From Hungatella sp. (GTDB lineage Bacteria; Bacillota; Clostridia; Lachnospirales; Lachnospiraceae), in NCBI GenBank assembly GCA_022792815.1, contig JAAWBS010000009.1:62001-126000 (forward strand): 64,000 nt of DNA, written 5' to 3'. Position numbers and translations under genes: made by a program. This document shows, piece after piece, positions 52,624-61,878 of this stretch; position 1 is the first letter of the stretch, and each line of letters starts with the position of its first letter. The notes beneath the pieces were generated by a model. It was not told the origin of the DNA, did not search any database, and saw nothing but the letters and a program-made list of their open reading frames with translations.

Positions 52624-54024
52624 ATGGCAAATCATCGGTTACCCAATATCATTGTGATTATGGCGGACGATTTAGGATGCTGCGATCTGGGATGCTACGG
52701 CAATCCCAGGGCGGTCACTCCCAACTTGGACAGACTGGCCAAGTCGGGAATCCTCCTCACCCATCACTATTCCGCCTCCCCCATGTGCGCTCCGGCCAGA
52801 GCCGGTTTTCTCACGGGACTCCATCCCCACAAGACGGGAGCTACCGACGTCCCCTCCATCCGCGGGCAGAATCGGGTGGATCCCGGTTTAAACACTCTTC
52901 CCAAGCTGCTGAAGGCGAAAGGCTATGACACCTGTCTCATCGGCAAATGGCACAACGGCGGAGGACACAGAAACTTTCACCCCAGCCGGTATGGATATGA
53001 CGAATTCTGCGGATTTGAAGGGGGTGTCAGCCCCTATTATGATTACGACTTAGAGCGGGAGTTCGGCCAATATGAGCATGTGACTGACCAATATATGACC
53101 GACCGACTGACCGATGAGGCCGTCACATGGATCCGACGGCACAAGGACGGGCCCTTTCACCTCCAGCTGGCTTACAATGCCCCTCACCGGCCTCTGGAAG
53201 CCCCGGACGAAGAGACCCGATGGTTTGACCGCATGGAAGGGGTCACCACAGGGGTCCGGACCCTCTACGCCATGATCAAACGGATGGATTCAAACATCGG
53301 ACGTCTCATCTCCTGTCTGGAGGAGGAGCACCTGATGGAGGACTCGGTGATCCTCTTCCTCAGCGACAACGGGCCTGACTTTGTGGGAGAGGGGGAACTG
53401 GCCATCCGCAATCGGCCCTGTCATGTGTTCAACGGTCACAAGGGAGACGTGCTGGAAGGCGGCGTCCGTGTGCCTGCCATCATCAGCTGGCGGGGAGTGT
53501 TGCCGGCGGGAGAGGAGAACAGCCAGCCTTCGGTGTTCATGGACTGGTTTCCCACCCTGGCAGGGCTGGCAGAAGCAGAGGAGGAGGAATTCGGTGAGAC
53601 CGACGGGCATGACATCTGGCCTGTACTGACCCAAAATAAGCCCAATCAGGCGGATTATTACTGGCACTGGACCCGATATGAGCTGGTCAGCCATTCCAAC
53701 ATGGCGGTATTCCACGACGGATATAAGCTGTATTATCCGGTGTACGGGGACAATCACGCCTACCACAAGCCGGACAGCCCCTTTGCCGTCTTAAAAGGTC
53801 CTTACCGGATCTTTACCGACACGGTTTTAAGAGAACATCCTCCGGCCGATGTGGCGCCGAAGCTGTTCTATCTCCCCGATGATCCGGGGGAAAGCCGGGA
53901 TCTGTCCGACGAGAAACCGGAGATCGTAAAGAAGCTGAAAGGGATGCTGGATTCCTGGTTTGAAAAGGTTCTTTCCCAATACCGGGAAGCCGCCAAAGTC
54001 ACTCTGACCAATCCGGAAGACTGA
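52624..54024 (+). CDS. Sulfatase (formylglycine type)
   Basis: 466-aa alkaline-phosphatase-superfamily sulfatase. MADDLG binds metal, SPMCAPARAGFLTG is the C-x-P-x-R box whose Cys55 becomes formylglycine, GKWHNGG gives Lys/His and FLSDNGPD the second metal pair. It splits sulfate esters from sugars. There is no signal peptide, so desulfation should occur in the cytosol after import. A Cys-type sulfatase in an anaerobe needs an anSME radical-SAM activase, which is not in this window. The start has AGAAAGGAAAAAAC. Confidence 0.93.
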   Translation: MANHRLPNIIVIMADDLGCCDLGCYGNPRAVTPNLDRLAKSGILLTHHYSASPMCAPARAGFLTGLHPHKTGATDVPSIRGQNRVDPGLNTLPKLLKAKGYDTCLIGKWHNGGGHRNFHPSRYGYDEFCGFEGGVSPYYDYDLEREFGQYEHVTDQYMTDRLTDEAVTWIRRHKDGPFHLQLAYNAPHRPLEAPDEETRWFDRMEGVTTGVRTLYAMIKRMDSNIGRLISCLEEEHLMEDSVILFLSDNGPDFVGEGELAIRNRPCHVFNGHKGDVLEGGVRVPAIISWRGVLPAGEENSQPSVFMDWFPTLAGLAEAEEEEFGETDGHDIWPVLTQNKPNQADYYWHWTRYELVSHSNMAVFHDGYKLYYPVYGDNHAYHKPDSPFAVLKGPYRIFTDTVLREHPPADVAPKLFYLPDDPGESRDLSDEKPEIVKKLKGMLDSWFEKVLSQYREAAKVTLTNPED

Positions 54025-54055
54025 CTGTTTCATCAAAAAATAGGAGGATTATTCC

Positions 54056-54952
54056 ATGAAAGTGCTTGTATTTGGTTCCCTGAATCTGGACCATGTATAT
54101 CAGGTGGACCATTTTGTGCAGCCCGGGGAGACCATGACTTCCCTGGCACTGAACCTGTTCTGCGGTGGAAAGGGGCTGAATCAGTCCATCGCCTTTGCGA
54201 AAAGCGGCATGGAGACCTATCATGCCGGGGCAGTGGGAAGGGAGGATTCGGATCTGCTGATTGAGGCGTTAAAGGAGGCTGGAGTCCACACGGAATGGAT
54301 CCAAAAAAAGGCCGGGCCAAGCGGTCACGCCATCATCCAGACCACGCCGGATGGCGAGAATTGCATCCTTCTATACGGGGGAGCCAATCAAAGTCTTATG
54401 GAAGAAGATGTGGACTCGGTGCTGAGCCATTTTTCCGAAGGCGACGTGCTGGTTCTACAAAACGAGATCAACCAGCTGCCCTGCATCATGGAGAAGGCGA
54501 AAGCCATAGGTATGACGATGGTTCTGAACCCGTCCCCGGCAGACGAGAATCTGTCCCGCCTTCCCGTCTCCTCGGCGGATTACCTGATTCTCAACGAAGT
54601 GGAAGGGGCAGTGATCAGCAAGGCTTCCGTGTCAGATGAGGACGGGATCTTTCGTGAGCTGATGAAACGGTTTCCCGACACCCGCATCGTGCTCACTCTC
54701 GGGGAGAAGGGTTCTGTCTACGGATATAAGGACAAGATCTGCCGGCAGCCTGCCTGCCCGGCAAAGGTGGTGGACACCACGGCGGCAGGGGACACCTTTA
54801 CGGGTTTTTTCATGGGCAGCCTTCTTCGGGGCAGCAGTGTGGAGGAGGCACTTTGGACGGCCTCCGCGGCAGCCTCCATCGCCGTGAGCCGGCATGGGGC
54901 CAGCTCCTCCATTCCCACTTGGGATGAGGTGGAGAACTTTGCCGGAAAATAA
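54056..54952 (+). CDS. PfkB family carbohydrate kinase (ribokinase-like)
   Basis: 298-aa sugar kinase. VFGSLNLDHVYQVDHFVQPGET and GGKGLNQSIAFAKSG are the first PfkB signature, and DTTAAGDTFTGFFMGSL the second, with catalytic Asp in AAGD rather than the usual GAGD. It would phosphorylate the sugar freed by the upstream enzymes, possibly a ketodeoxy acid or a ribose-like sugar. It is the last gene of the IclR-controlled set, preceded by AGGAGGATTATTCC. Confidence 0.91.
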   Translation: MKVLVFGSLNLDHVYQVDHFVQPGETMTSLALNLFCGGKGLNQSIAFAKSGMETYHAGAVGREDSDLLIEALKEAGVHTEWIQKKAGPSGHAIIQTTPDGENCILLYGGANQSLMEEDVDSVLSHFSEGDVLVLQNEINQLPCIMEKAKAIGMTMVLNPSPADENLSRLPVSSADYLILNEVEGAVISKASVSDEDGIFRELMKRFPDTRIVLTLGEKGSVYGYKDKICRQPACPAKVVDTTAAGDTFTGFFMGSLLRGSSVEEALWTASAAASIAVSRHGASSSIPTWDEVENFAGK

Positions 54953-55069
54953 GAGAAGAGAGACTGGGGCAACGATTGGACAACATCACCAATCATCTGT
55001 CTCCTTCTCCGCTTTGGCTGTAAAAAATGACAAAATATAAAAAAAATCGAAAAAAAGAGAAAAAAGTGC

Positions 55070-55098
55070 TTGCAAATTGGAGGGAAAGATGGTAAAGT
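55070..55098 (+). promoter_or_regulatory. Promoter of tRNA-Glu copy 2
   Basis: TTGCAA (55070-55075), 17-bp spacer, TAAAGT (55093-55098), 12 bp before the tRNA. Confidence 0.7.
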
Positions 55099-55109
55099 AT
55101 ATCTCGCAA

Positions 55110-55181
55110 GGCCAATTGGTCAAGCGGTCAAGACGACGCCCTCTCACGGCGTAAACCCGGGTTCGATTCCCGGATTGGTCA
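55110..55181 (+). tRNA. tRNA-Glu (anticodon CTC), copy 2
   Basis: Same 72-nt sequence as 43307-43378, including the CTCTCAC anticodon loop. It has its own promoter and terminator and stands alone. CCA is not encoded. Confidence 0.96.
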
Positions 55182-55186
55182 TAAAG

Positions 55187-55214
55187 AGAAGCCTGATAAT
55201 CGGGCTTCTTTTTG
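55187..55214 (+). terminator. Terminator after tRNA-Glu copy 2
   Basis: AGAAGCC-TGATAAT-CGGGCTTCT followed by TTTTTG, directly after the tRNA. Confidence 0.88.
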
Positions 55215-55292
55215 CATTACAGGACATTTTTTTGAGGAGAAGATTGATCGGACCCCTTGTCCTTATACCCACCGATAAAGGAGGATCACCCT

Positions 55293-56690
55293 ATGAAGCT
55301 TGAAAACGATCTGGGCCGTGACCGGATCAAGACTCTGGTTCTGAGGCTGGCAGTCCCGTCTATGCTGGCTCAGTTTGTCAGTGTCCTGTACAGCATTGTG
55401 GACCGCATGTACATAGGAAATATCCCCCAGGTGGGAGAGCTGGCCCTGGCCGGAGTGGGGGTGTGCGGGCCCATCGTGACTTTGATCTCCTCCTTCTCCG
55501 CCCTGGCAGGATTCGGCGGAGCGCCGCTCCTCAGCATCCGCATGGGAGAGAAGAATCAGAGGGCAGCCAGCCAGGTGGTGGCCAACAGCTTTCTCATGCT
55601 GACTGTCCTGGGAGTCGCTCTGACAGCTCTGTCCTTCGCTCTGAAAAATCACCTGCTCCGATGGTTTGGAGCCAGTGAGGCGATTTTTCCCTACGGGAAC
55701 CGATACATCTCCATCTACCTGGCCGGTACTGTATTTGCCCTGTTTGCATCCGGCATGAACCAGTTCATTATCTGCCAAGGCTTTGCCAAGGTGGGGATGA
55801 AGTCCGTGATGCTGGGGGCTGTCCTGAATCTGGTATTGGACCCGATTTTTATCTTTGCCTTCCATATGGGTGTGGCAGGCGCAGCCCTCGCCACGGTGAT
55901 CTCCCAGGCGGCATCCGCTCTCTTTGTGCTGGGTGTGCTTTTCGGAAAGAAAGTTCCGGTGAAGATCACGTTCGGCGGCTATTCCTGGGGAGTCTGCCGC
56001 CAGATCCTAAAGCTCGGCTTCTCCCCCTTTATCATCATCGCATTCGACAACATTCTGATCATCACCATGAACATGGTTCTCCAGGCTTATGGAGGTACGG
56101 CCAGGGGAGACATGATGGTGACCTGCGCCACCATCATGCAGAGTTTCATGCTCATGGTCACTATGCCGTTAGGCGGAATCACCGCCGGAACCCAGTCTAT
56201 TCTGGGATATAACTACGGGGCAAAACACATCAAGAGGGTGAGACAGGCGGAGAAGGAGATCTTAAAGACAGCCGTGGCATTTACCCTGATCATGATGATA
56301 CTGGCCCAGACATCAGGCAGGTACTTTGCCCTGATCTTCACCAGAAATCCTGAATATGTGGCCATGTCGGCGAAGGCCATCCGCATAAGCACCCTGATGA
56401 TCGTGCCCCTCGCCTTTCAGTACACCTTTGTGGACGGATTCACCGGTATGGGAATCGCCGGTGTGGCCCTGACCTTGTCCTTTTTTAGAAAGGCTCTGTT
56501 TTTTCTTGTGGTGCTGATCCTGCCCCGATGGTTCGGCGCGGAGGCCGTATTCTGGACAGAACCGGTGATCGATCTGACCGCAGCGGCGGTATCGACAGTA
56601 TTTTATCTCACATACAGCGGTCGGATCCTGAAAAAAAGGCTTCTTCAGGGCAAAGGGGACTCTGTCAGGACACCCCTGAAAGCCCTCTGA
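55293..56690 (+). CDS. MATE family multidrug/cation exporter
   Basis: 465-aa antiporter with about 12 membrane segments. The N-terminus has LAVPSMLAQFVSVLYSIVDRMYIG, a MATE mark; FASGMNQFIICQGFAKVGMKSVMLGAVLNLVLDPIFIF lies midway and PLGGITAGTQSILGYNYGAKH in the second half. The track starts at 55257; AAAGGAGGATCACCCT precedes ATG 55293. The export substrate is unknown. Its 3' end overlaps the tcdA 3' end by 26 bp on the other strand. Confidence 0.93.
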   Translation: MKLENDLGRDRIKTLVLRLAVPSMLAQFVSVLYSIVDRMYIGNIPQVGELALAGVGVCGPIVTLISSFSALAGFGGAPLLSIRMGEKNQRAASQVVANSFLMLTVLGVALTALSFALKNHLLRWFGASEAIFPYGNRYISIYLAGTVFALFASGMNQFIICQGFAKVGMKSVMLGAVLNLVLDPIFIFAFHMGVAGAALATVISQAASALFVLGVLFGKKVPVKITFGGYSWGVCRQILKLGFSPFIIIAFDNILIITMNMVLQAYGGTARGDMMVTCATIMQSFMLMVTMPLGGITAGTQSILGYNYGAKHIKRVRQAEKEILKTAVAFTLIMMILAQTSGRYFALIFTRNPEYVAMSAKAIRISTLMIVPLAFQYTFVDGFTGMGIAGVALTLSFFRKALFFLVVLILPRWFGAEAVFWTEPVIDLTAAAVSTVFYLTYSGRILKKRLLQGKGDSVRTPLKAL

Positions 56691-57384
56691 TCACCTCGCC
56701 TGCCATGAGAAGCCCGGCCACCGGAGGGACGAAAGAGATGCTGGAGGGAGTGCGCGGATCCGTCTCTTCCTCCCCCGAAACCGGCAGGGGCTTTCGCGGA
56801 CTTTCCCTGGAATACACCACCCTCAGATGCTCGATCCCCCTCTTTTTTAACTCCCTCCGCATCACTCTGCACAGAGGGCACACAGAGGTCTGGGCCAGAT
56901 CGGCGATCTCAAACAGCTCCGGGTACAGCTTGTTGCCCGTCCCCATGGCCGAGATCAGGGGGATCCGATGAGTGTGGGCATACTCTGCGATGGCCAGCTT
57001 GGCTGATACCGTATCGACGGCATCCACGATGTAATCCGGTCTCCACGAAAGACCGCCCCAAACCTCCTCTAAGTTTTCCGGCAGGACAAATGTCTCCCGG
57101 GTCTCCACAAGAGCCTGAGGATTGATATCCGCGATCTGCTCCCTCATCACATGAGTCTTATGGCGTCCCACCGTGCTGTGGCCGGCGATGCTCTGCCGAT
57201 TGATGTTGGAGAAGGCCACCTGATCCGGATCAACCAGCAGAAATCTTCCCACCCCGCTTCTGGCCAGCGCCGTGATACAGTGAGAGCCCACCCCTCCGAC
57301 ACCGAAAGCCGCCACACTGCTGTGTCTCAACCGCTCTAACCCCTCCGTCCCGATCAGACGCTCCGTCCTGGAAAACTCATTCAT
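56665..57384 (-). CDS. tcdA: tRNA threonylcarbamoyladenosine dehydratase
   Basis: 239-aa E1-like (ThiF fold) ATP-dependent enzyme that cyclises t6A37 to ct6A in ANN-reading tRNAs. FGVGGVGSHCITALARSG is the nucleotide loop, LVDPDQVAFSNINRQ the acidic loop with catalytic Arg, and VDAVDTVSAKLAI the second nucleotide contact. CPLCRVMRRELKKRGI fits TcdA/CsdL. It is the only clear minus-strand gene here. The ATG at 57384 has AAGGGAG upstream. It is read divergently from nadE and convergently with the MATE gene. Confidence 0.93.
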   Translation of the reverse strand: MNEFSRTERLIGTEGLERLRHSSVAAFGVGGVGSHCITALARSGVGRFLLVDPDQVAFSNINRQSIAGHSTVGRHKTHVMREQIADINPQALVETRETFVLPENLEEVWGGLSWRPDYIVDAVDTVSAKLAIAEYAHTHRIPLISAMGTGNKLYPELFEIADLAQTSVCPLCRVMRRELKKRGIEHLRVVYSRESPRKPLPVSGEEETDPRTPSSISFVPPVAGLLMAGEVIRGLSGVS

Positions 57385-57526
57385 ACCAAAAACTCCCTTT
57401 CTTTATTATCATGTTAGGATACTGCCTGCCAAGACCGCTGTTTCACCGTCCCTCCCTCAGCCGCCAGGTTCCTGTTCACAGACAATGTCAGCAGTAATTA
57501 TAAATAAGAAAGTTAAAAAAGTAAAC

Positions 57527-57555
57527 TTCCATTTTTCCCTCCACAGGTGTATACT
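57527..57555 (+). promoter_or_regulatory. Putative nadE promoter
   Basis: TATACT at 57550-57555 with a weak -35 TTCCAT 17 bp upstream, 57 bp before the nadE start. Confidence 0.45.
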
Positions 57556-57611
57556 GTGGGAAACGGCTGGTATTTACAGCCATATAAAAAGTCAGAATAA
57601 AGGAGTCAGCC

Positions 57612-59534
57612 ATGAACCACGGATTTATACGAGTATCAGCTGCCACCCCCAAGATCAAGGTGGCCGACCCGGTCTTCAACGGGGAGCAGATCCTGACACT
57701 GATGACTGAGTCTGCCGCCAATCACGCACAGGTCCTGGTGTTTCCGGAGCTGTGCCTCACCGGATACACCTGCGGCGACTTATTTTTGCAGAACGCCCTG
57801 ATTGAGAGCGCCAAAAACCAGTTAAAGCGCATCGTCGATGCCTCTGCAGCATACGACATGATTCTGTTTGCAGGCCTGCCGTGGCAGCACGGGGGAAAGC
57901 TCTACAACACCGCTGCCGTGATCTGTAAAGGCAGGCTTTTGGGACTCGTCCCCAAGACCCACATCCCCAACTACTCGGAATTTTACGAACTGCGGCATTT
58001 TACACCGGGATTTCAAAAGACGGTGATGACAGACTGGGAAGGCGGGAAGGTGCCCATGGGGACCAACCTTCTCTTTGCCTGCACCTCCGTCCCCGGGCTG
58101 ACCCTGGCAGCGGAGATCTGTGAGGACGTGTGGGCTCCTTATCCTCCCAGCATCGGACATGCCTGCGCCGGAGCCACGGTGATCGCCAACTGTTCTGCCA
58201 GCGATGAGACCGTCGGCAAGGACAGTTACCGAAATTCGCTTATCTGCGGCCAGTCGGCCCGCTTGGTCTGCGGGTACGTCTACGCCAACGCCGGGGAGGG
58301 GGAGTCCACCCAGGATCTGGTCTTCGGCGGCCACAACATCATCGCGGAGAACGGCACAAGGCTTTCGGTGTCAAAGAGATTCGGCCATGAGACCATCTAC
58401 GGGGACCTGGACTTAGAGCGCCTTGTGAGTGAGCGACGCCGCATGAACACCTATCCGGCCTTAAGTCCCCTGAACCAGACCCCCTACACGGTGACGGAGT
58501 TTGAACTGAACCCTGTATCATTCTCTCTGTGCCGCCCGATGGATCCTGCCCCCTTTGTGCCCCATGACCGCGAGGAGAGGGCGAGACGGTGCGAGGAGAT
58601 CCTGTCCATCCAGGCGGTGGGCTTAAAAAAACGGCTGGAACACACCGGCGTCACCCACGCGGTCCTGGGGATCTCCGGCGGTCTGGACTCCACCCTGGCC
58701 CTTTTAGTGACTGCCAGGGCATTTGACATGCTGGGGATTCCCAGAGACCAGATCCACGGGGTGACCATGCCATGTTTCGGCACCACGGACAGAACCTACC
58801 GCAACGCCTGCGCTATGACCGAGAAGCTGGGAGCCCGGCTCTCGGAAATCAATTTAAAGGAATCCGTGCTCCTGCATTTTAAGGACATCGGCCACGACCC
58901 GAAGGACCACGATGTGACCTACGAGAACAGCCAGGCCAGGGAGAGGACCCAGATCCTCATGGACATCGCCAACCAGGTAGGCGGACTGGTCATCGGAACC
59001 GGAGACATGTCGGAGTTGGCCCTGGGATGGGCCACCTACAACGGCGATCACATGTCCATGTACGGAGTCAACGCCTCGGTGCCAAAGACCTTGGTCCGCC
59101 ATCTGGTCCGCTACTTTGCCGATACCTGCAAAGAGCCGGAGCTTCAGGCCATCCTTCTGGATGTGCTGGATACACCTGTAAGCCCGGAGCTTCTTCCGCC
59201 CACGAAAGGAGCCATCTCCCAGAAGACGGAGGATCTGGTGGGCCCCTATGAGCTTCACGACTTTTTCCTGTACCATATCCTGCGGTTCGGATACCGGCCC
59301 GGGAAAATCTTCTGTATGGCAAACCTGGCTTTTGGCAAAGAATATGACCGGGAGACCATCTTAAAATGGCTGAAGGTCTTTTACCGCCGATTTTTCAGCC
59401 AGCAGTATAAGCGCTCCTGTCTCCCGGACGGGCCCCGGGTTGGCTCCGTGGCTCTCTCACCCAGAGGCGATCTTCGGATGCCCAGCGACGCCTGCAGCCG
59501 GATCTGGCTTGAGGAGCTGGAGGAATTGTCATGA
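57612..59534 (+). CDS. nadE: Glutamine-dependent NAD+ synthase
   Basis: 640-aa two-domain enzyme that makes NAD from deamido-NAD. The N-terminal nitrilase-type glutaminase has its triad Glu46 (VFPELCLTGY), Lys115 (LVPKTHIPNY) and Cys170 (AAEICEDVW). The C-terminal synthetase has the ATP loop SGGLDS (355-360) and GTGDMSELALGW. Ammonia passes from the first to the second domain. The length matches the long glutamine-using form. ATG follows AAAGGAGTCAGCC. Its stop overlaps the next start (ATGA). Confidence 0.97.
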   Translation: MNHGFIRVSAATPKIKVADPVFNGEQILTLMTESAANHAQVLVFPELCLTGYTCGDLFLQNALIESAKNQLKRIVDASAAYDMILFAGLPWQHGGKLYNTAAVICKGRLLGLVPKTHIPNYSEFYELRHFTPGFQKTVMTDWEGGKVPMGTNLLFACTSVPGLTLAAEICEDVWAPYPPSIGHACAGATVIANCSASDETVGKDSYRNSLICGQSARLVCGYVYANAGEGESTQDLVFGGHNIIAENGTRLSVSKRFGHETIYGDLDLERLVSERRRMNTYPALSPLNQTPYTVTEFELNPVSFSLCRPMDPAPFVPHDREERARRCEEILSIQAVGLKKRLEHTGVTHAVLGISGGLDSTLALLVTARAFDMLGIPRDQIHGVTMPCFGTTDRTYRNACAMTEKLGARLSEINLKESVLLHFKDIGHDPKDHDVTYENSQARERTQILMDIANQVGGLVIGTGDMSELALGWATYNGDHMSMYGVNASVPKTLVRHLVRYFADTCKEPELQAILLDVLDTPVSPELLPPTKGAISQKTEDLVGPYELHDFFLYHILRFGYRPGKIFCMANLAFGKEYDRETILKWLKVFYRRFFSQQYKRSCLPDGPRVGSVALSPRGDLRMPSDACSRIWLEELEELS

Positions 59535-60316
59535 TCACAAGTACATCCAACCCCAAGGTGAAGCAGACTGCCGCCCTGGTCAAGAAGGCCAGATTCCGAA
59601 AGGAGACAGGCCTGTTTGTGGTGGAAGGCCCCAAGATGTTTGAGGAACTGCCTCCGGACCGGCTGGAGGAGGTCTATGTGACGGAGGCATTTTACCAAAA
59701 TTCCTCCCACAAAAAAATCCTGGCCAGGGCCGGGAGGATGGAGATCGTGTCAAAAGAGGTGATGAGAGCCATGTCGGACACCCAGACTCCTCAGGGGGTG
59801 CTGGCCGTGGCAAGGCAGTATCGCTACACGATGGCAGACCTTGTGAGAGAGGACAGGCCGGCTCTCATCATGATCCTGGAGACCGTCCAGGATCCGGGCA
59901 ACCTGGGGACTATCCTCAGGGCCGGAGAGGGGGCGGGGATCACGGGAGTCCTCATGGACGAGAACACCGCCGACATCTACAATCCCAAGGTGATCCGCTC
60001 CACCATGGGCTCCATCTACCGGGTGCCCTTTGTCACGGCGGCGCAGCTGCCCCAGGTCCTCTCTTCCTTAAAAAAACAGGGGATCCGGCTTTTTGCGGCC
60101 CATCTGGACGGGAAACAGGATTATGACCAGGCTGATTATAAGGGGAATACGGGATTTCTCATCGGCAATGAATCCAGAGGACTGTCCGAGGAGACTGCCG
60201 CCTTGGCGGACACCCTGATAAAGATTCCCATGGAGGGAAACGTGGAATCTCTCAACGCCGCCGTGGCTGCCTCCGTACTGATGTTCGAATCCAGCCGGCA
60301 GAGGCGAAACTCTTAA
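59531..60316 (+). CDS. TrmH/SpoU family RNA 2'-O-methyltransferase
   Basis: 261-aa SPOUT methyltransferase. The N-terminal substrate-binding part has KTRFRKETG-like KARFRKETGLFVVEGPK. The knotted domain has NLGTILRAGEGAGI (motif 1), IGNESRGLS (motif 2) and IPMEGNVESLNAAVAASVLMFE (motif 3), all intact. It probably methylates a 23S rRNA ribose. A 4-bp overlap with nadE couples them, though no functional link is obvious. Confidence 0.92.
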   Translation: MITSTSNPKVKQTAALVKKARFRKETGLFVVEGPKMFEELPPDRLEEVYVTEAFYQNSSHKKILARAGRMEIVSKEVMRAMSDTQTPQGVLAVARQYRYTMADLVREDRPALIMILETVQDPGNLGTILRAGEGAGITGVLMDENTADIYNPKVIRSTMGSIYRVPFVTAAQLPQVLSSLKKQGIRLFAAHLDGKQDYDQADYKGNTGFLIGNESRGLSEETAALADTLIKIPMEGNVESLNAAVAASVLMFESSRQRRNS

Positions 60317-60338
60317 GATATTTTTCATAATCAATCGG

Positions 60339-60367
60339 TTGAAAGAACCTGTTTTTTTGAGTATAAT
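60339..60367 (+). promoter_or_regulatory. Sigma-A promoter of the nfeD-SPFH pair
   Basis: TTGAAA (60339-60344), 17-bp spacer, TATAAT (60362-60367), 42 bp before the NfeD-like start. Confidence 0.8.
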
Positions 60368-60408
60368 AGAGATACAGCAATACCTGAAAGAGAAGAGGAG
60401 GGATAAGT

Positions 60409-60855
60409 ATGACGTCTGTATATTGGCTCATCGCATTTGTCGTTCTGGTGGGAATCGAGGCGGCCACCCTTGCGCTCACCACCGTGTGGTTTGCAGGCGG
60501 CGCCATCGCGGCGTTTCTCTTGTCCCTGGCAGGCGCCGACGTCAATGCACAGCTGACCGTGTTTGTCATCGTCTCCTTTGTGCTCCTGATTTTTACCAGG
60601 CCGTGGGCAGTCAGCCATGTGAACCGGCGTGCCGAAAAGACCAACGCGGACAGTCTGGTGGGAAGACAGGCCAGAGTGACAGAGGAGATCAATAACATTC
60701 AGGGAACCGGCACCGCCGTCATCGGAGGACAGGAGTGGACAGCCAGAACACAGGAAGAGGACTGTGTCTGCCCTGTGGATGAGATCGTGGAGATCTGCGC
60801 CATACAGGGAGTGAAACTGATTGTAAAACGTGTGCAAAAGGAGATAACTTCATGA
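60409..60855 (+). CDS. NfeD-like membrane protein (short form)
   Basis: 148 aa. Three hydrophobic segments fill residues 1-65, followed by a soluble OB-fold-like domain with LVGRQARVTEEINN, GTAVIGGQEWTARTQ and PVDEIVEICAIQGVKLIVKR. That is the short NfeD1b-type protein that partners SPFH proteins. It lacks the long N-terminal ClpP-like protease part. A 4-bp overlap with the next gene shows coupling. It likely helps shape ordered membrane patches. Confidence 0.9.
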   Translation: MTSVYWLIAFVVLVGIEAATLALTTVWFAGGAIAAFLLSLAGADVNAQLTVFVIVSFVLLIFTRPWAVSHVNRRAEKTNADSLVGRQARVTEEINNIQGTGTAVIGGQEWTARTQEEDCVCPVDEIVEICAIQGVKLIVKRVQKEITS

Positions 60856-61787
60856 TGGGATTTTTTGTGGGATTTACAGGTTTTATTGTTTTATTGATCA
60901 TTCTTCTGATCATCTTGACCTCCTGTGTCAAGATCGTACCTCAGGCTCAGGCCATGGTGGTGGAGCGGCTGGGGGCCTACAAGGCCACCTGGTCCGTGGG
61001 ACTTCACATGAAGGTTCCTTTTATCGACCGGGTCGCCAAGAGAGTGCTTTTGAAGGAGCAGGTGGTGGACTTTGCCCCCCAGCCGGTGATCACCAAGGAC
61101 AACGTGACCATGCGCATCGACACGGTTGTGTTTTTCCAGATCACGGATCCCAAGCTGTTTACCTACGGCGTGGAGAATCCGATTATGGCCATCGAGAATC
61201 TGACGGCTACTACTCTCAGAAACATCATCGGTGATCTGGAGCTGGATCAGACCCTGACCTCCAGAGAGACCATCAACACCAAGATGAGGGCATCTCTTGA
61301 TGTGGCTACGGATCCGTGGGGGATCAAGGTAAACCGAGTGGAGCTTAAGAACATCATTCCTCCCGCAGCCATCCAGGATGCCATGGAGAAGCAGATGAAG
61401 GCGGAGCGGGAGCGCCGTGAGGCTATCCTCCGGGCAGAAGGAGAGAAGAAGTCCACGATTCTGGTGGCAGAGGGAAAGAAAGAGTCTGCCATCCTGGATG
61501 CCGAGGCAGATAAACAGTCCGCTATCCTTCGGGCTGAGGCGGAGAAGGAGAAGCGGATCAAGGAGGCGGAAGGTCAGGCGGAGGCCATCTTAAAGGTTCA
61601 GCAGGCAACTGCAGAAGGCCTCAAGTATATCAAGGAAGCCGGGGCCGACGAGGCGGTGCTGCAGTTGAAAGGTCTGGAGGCCTTCATCCGAGCAGCTGAC
61701 GGCAAAGCCACCAAGATCATCATTCCCTCGGAGATCCAGGGACTGGCAGGACTGGTGACTTCCGTGAAAGAACTGGCAAAAGATTAG
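60852..61787 (+). CDS. SPFH/Band 7 domain protein (stomatin-like)
   Basis: 311 aa. One N-terminal membrane segment, then IVPQAQAMVVERLGAYKATWSVGLHMKVPFID, the SPFH start. Family blocks MRIDTVVFFQITDPKLFTYGV and DPWGIKVNRVELKNIIPP follow. Residues 180-245 form a long charged coiled coil rich in AEGEKKSA/AEADKQSA repeats, which drive oligomers. It probably scaffolds membrane microdomains with the NfeD partner. The start follows AAAAGGAGATAACTTC. Confidence 0.94.
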   Translation: MMGFFVGFTGFIVLLIILLIILTSCVKIVPQAQAMVVERLGAYKATWSVGLHMKVPFIDRVAKRVLLKEQVVDFAPQPVITKDNVTMRIDTVVFFQITDPKLFTYGVENPIMAIENLTATTLRNIIGDLELDQTLTSRETINTKMRASLDVATDPWGIKVNRVELKNIIPPAAIQDAMEKQMKAERERREAILRAEGEKKSTILVAEGKKESAILDAEADKQSAILRAEAEKEKRIKEAEGQAEAILKVQQATAEGLKYIKEAGADEAVLQLKGLEAFIRAADGKATKIIIPSEIQGLAGLVTSVKELAKD

Positions 61788-61792
61788 AATCA

Positions 61793-61818
61793 GGGCGCCT
61801 GGATCCAGGCGCCCTTTT
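61793..61818 (+). terminator. Terminator after the SPFH gene
   Basis: GGGCGCCTGGATCCAGGCGCCC is a perfect 11-bp palindromic stem followed by TTTT. Confidence 0.85.
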
Positions 61819-61878
61819 GGACAGAAGTCAGGAAGACCCGAAGCCGTATAGAAAACTGTAAACAGGAGGGATATCTGT

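Noticed and set aside
54953-55069. Possible terminator after the PfkB gene
   Set aside because: Arms such as GAGAC and GTCTC are short, far apart and lack a T-tract.
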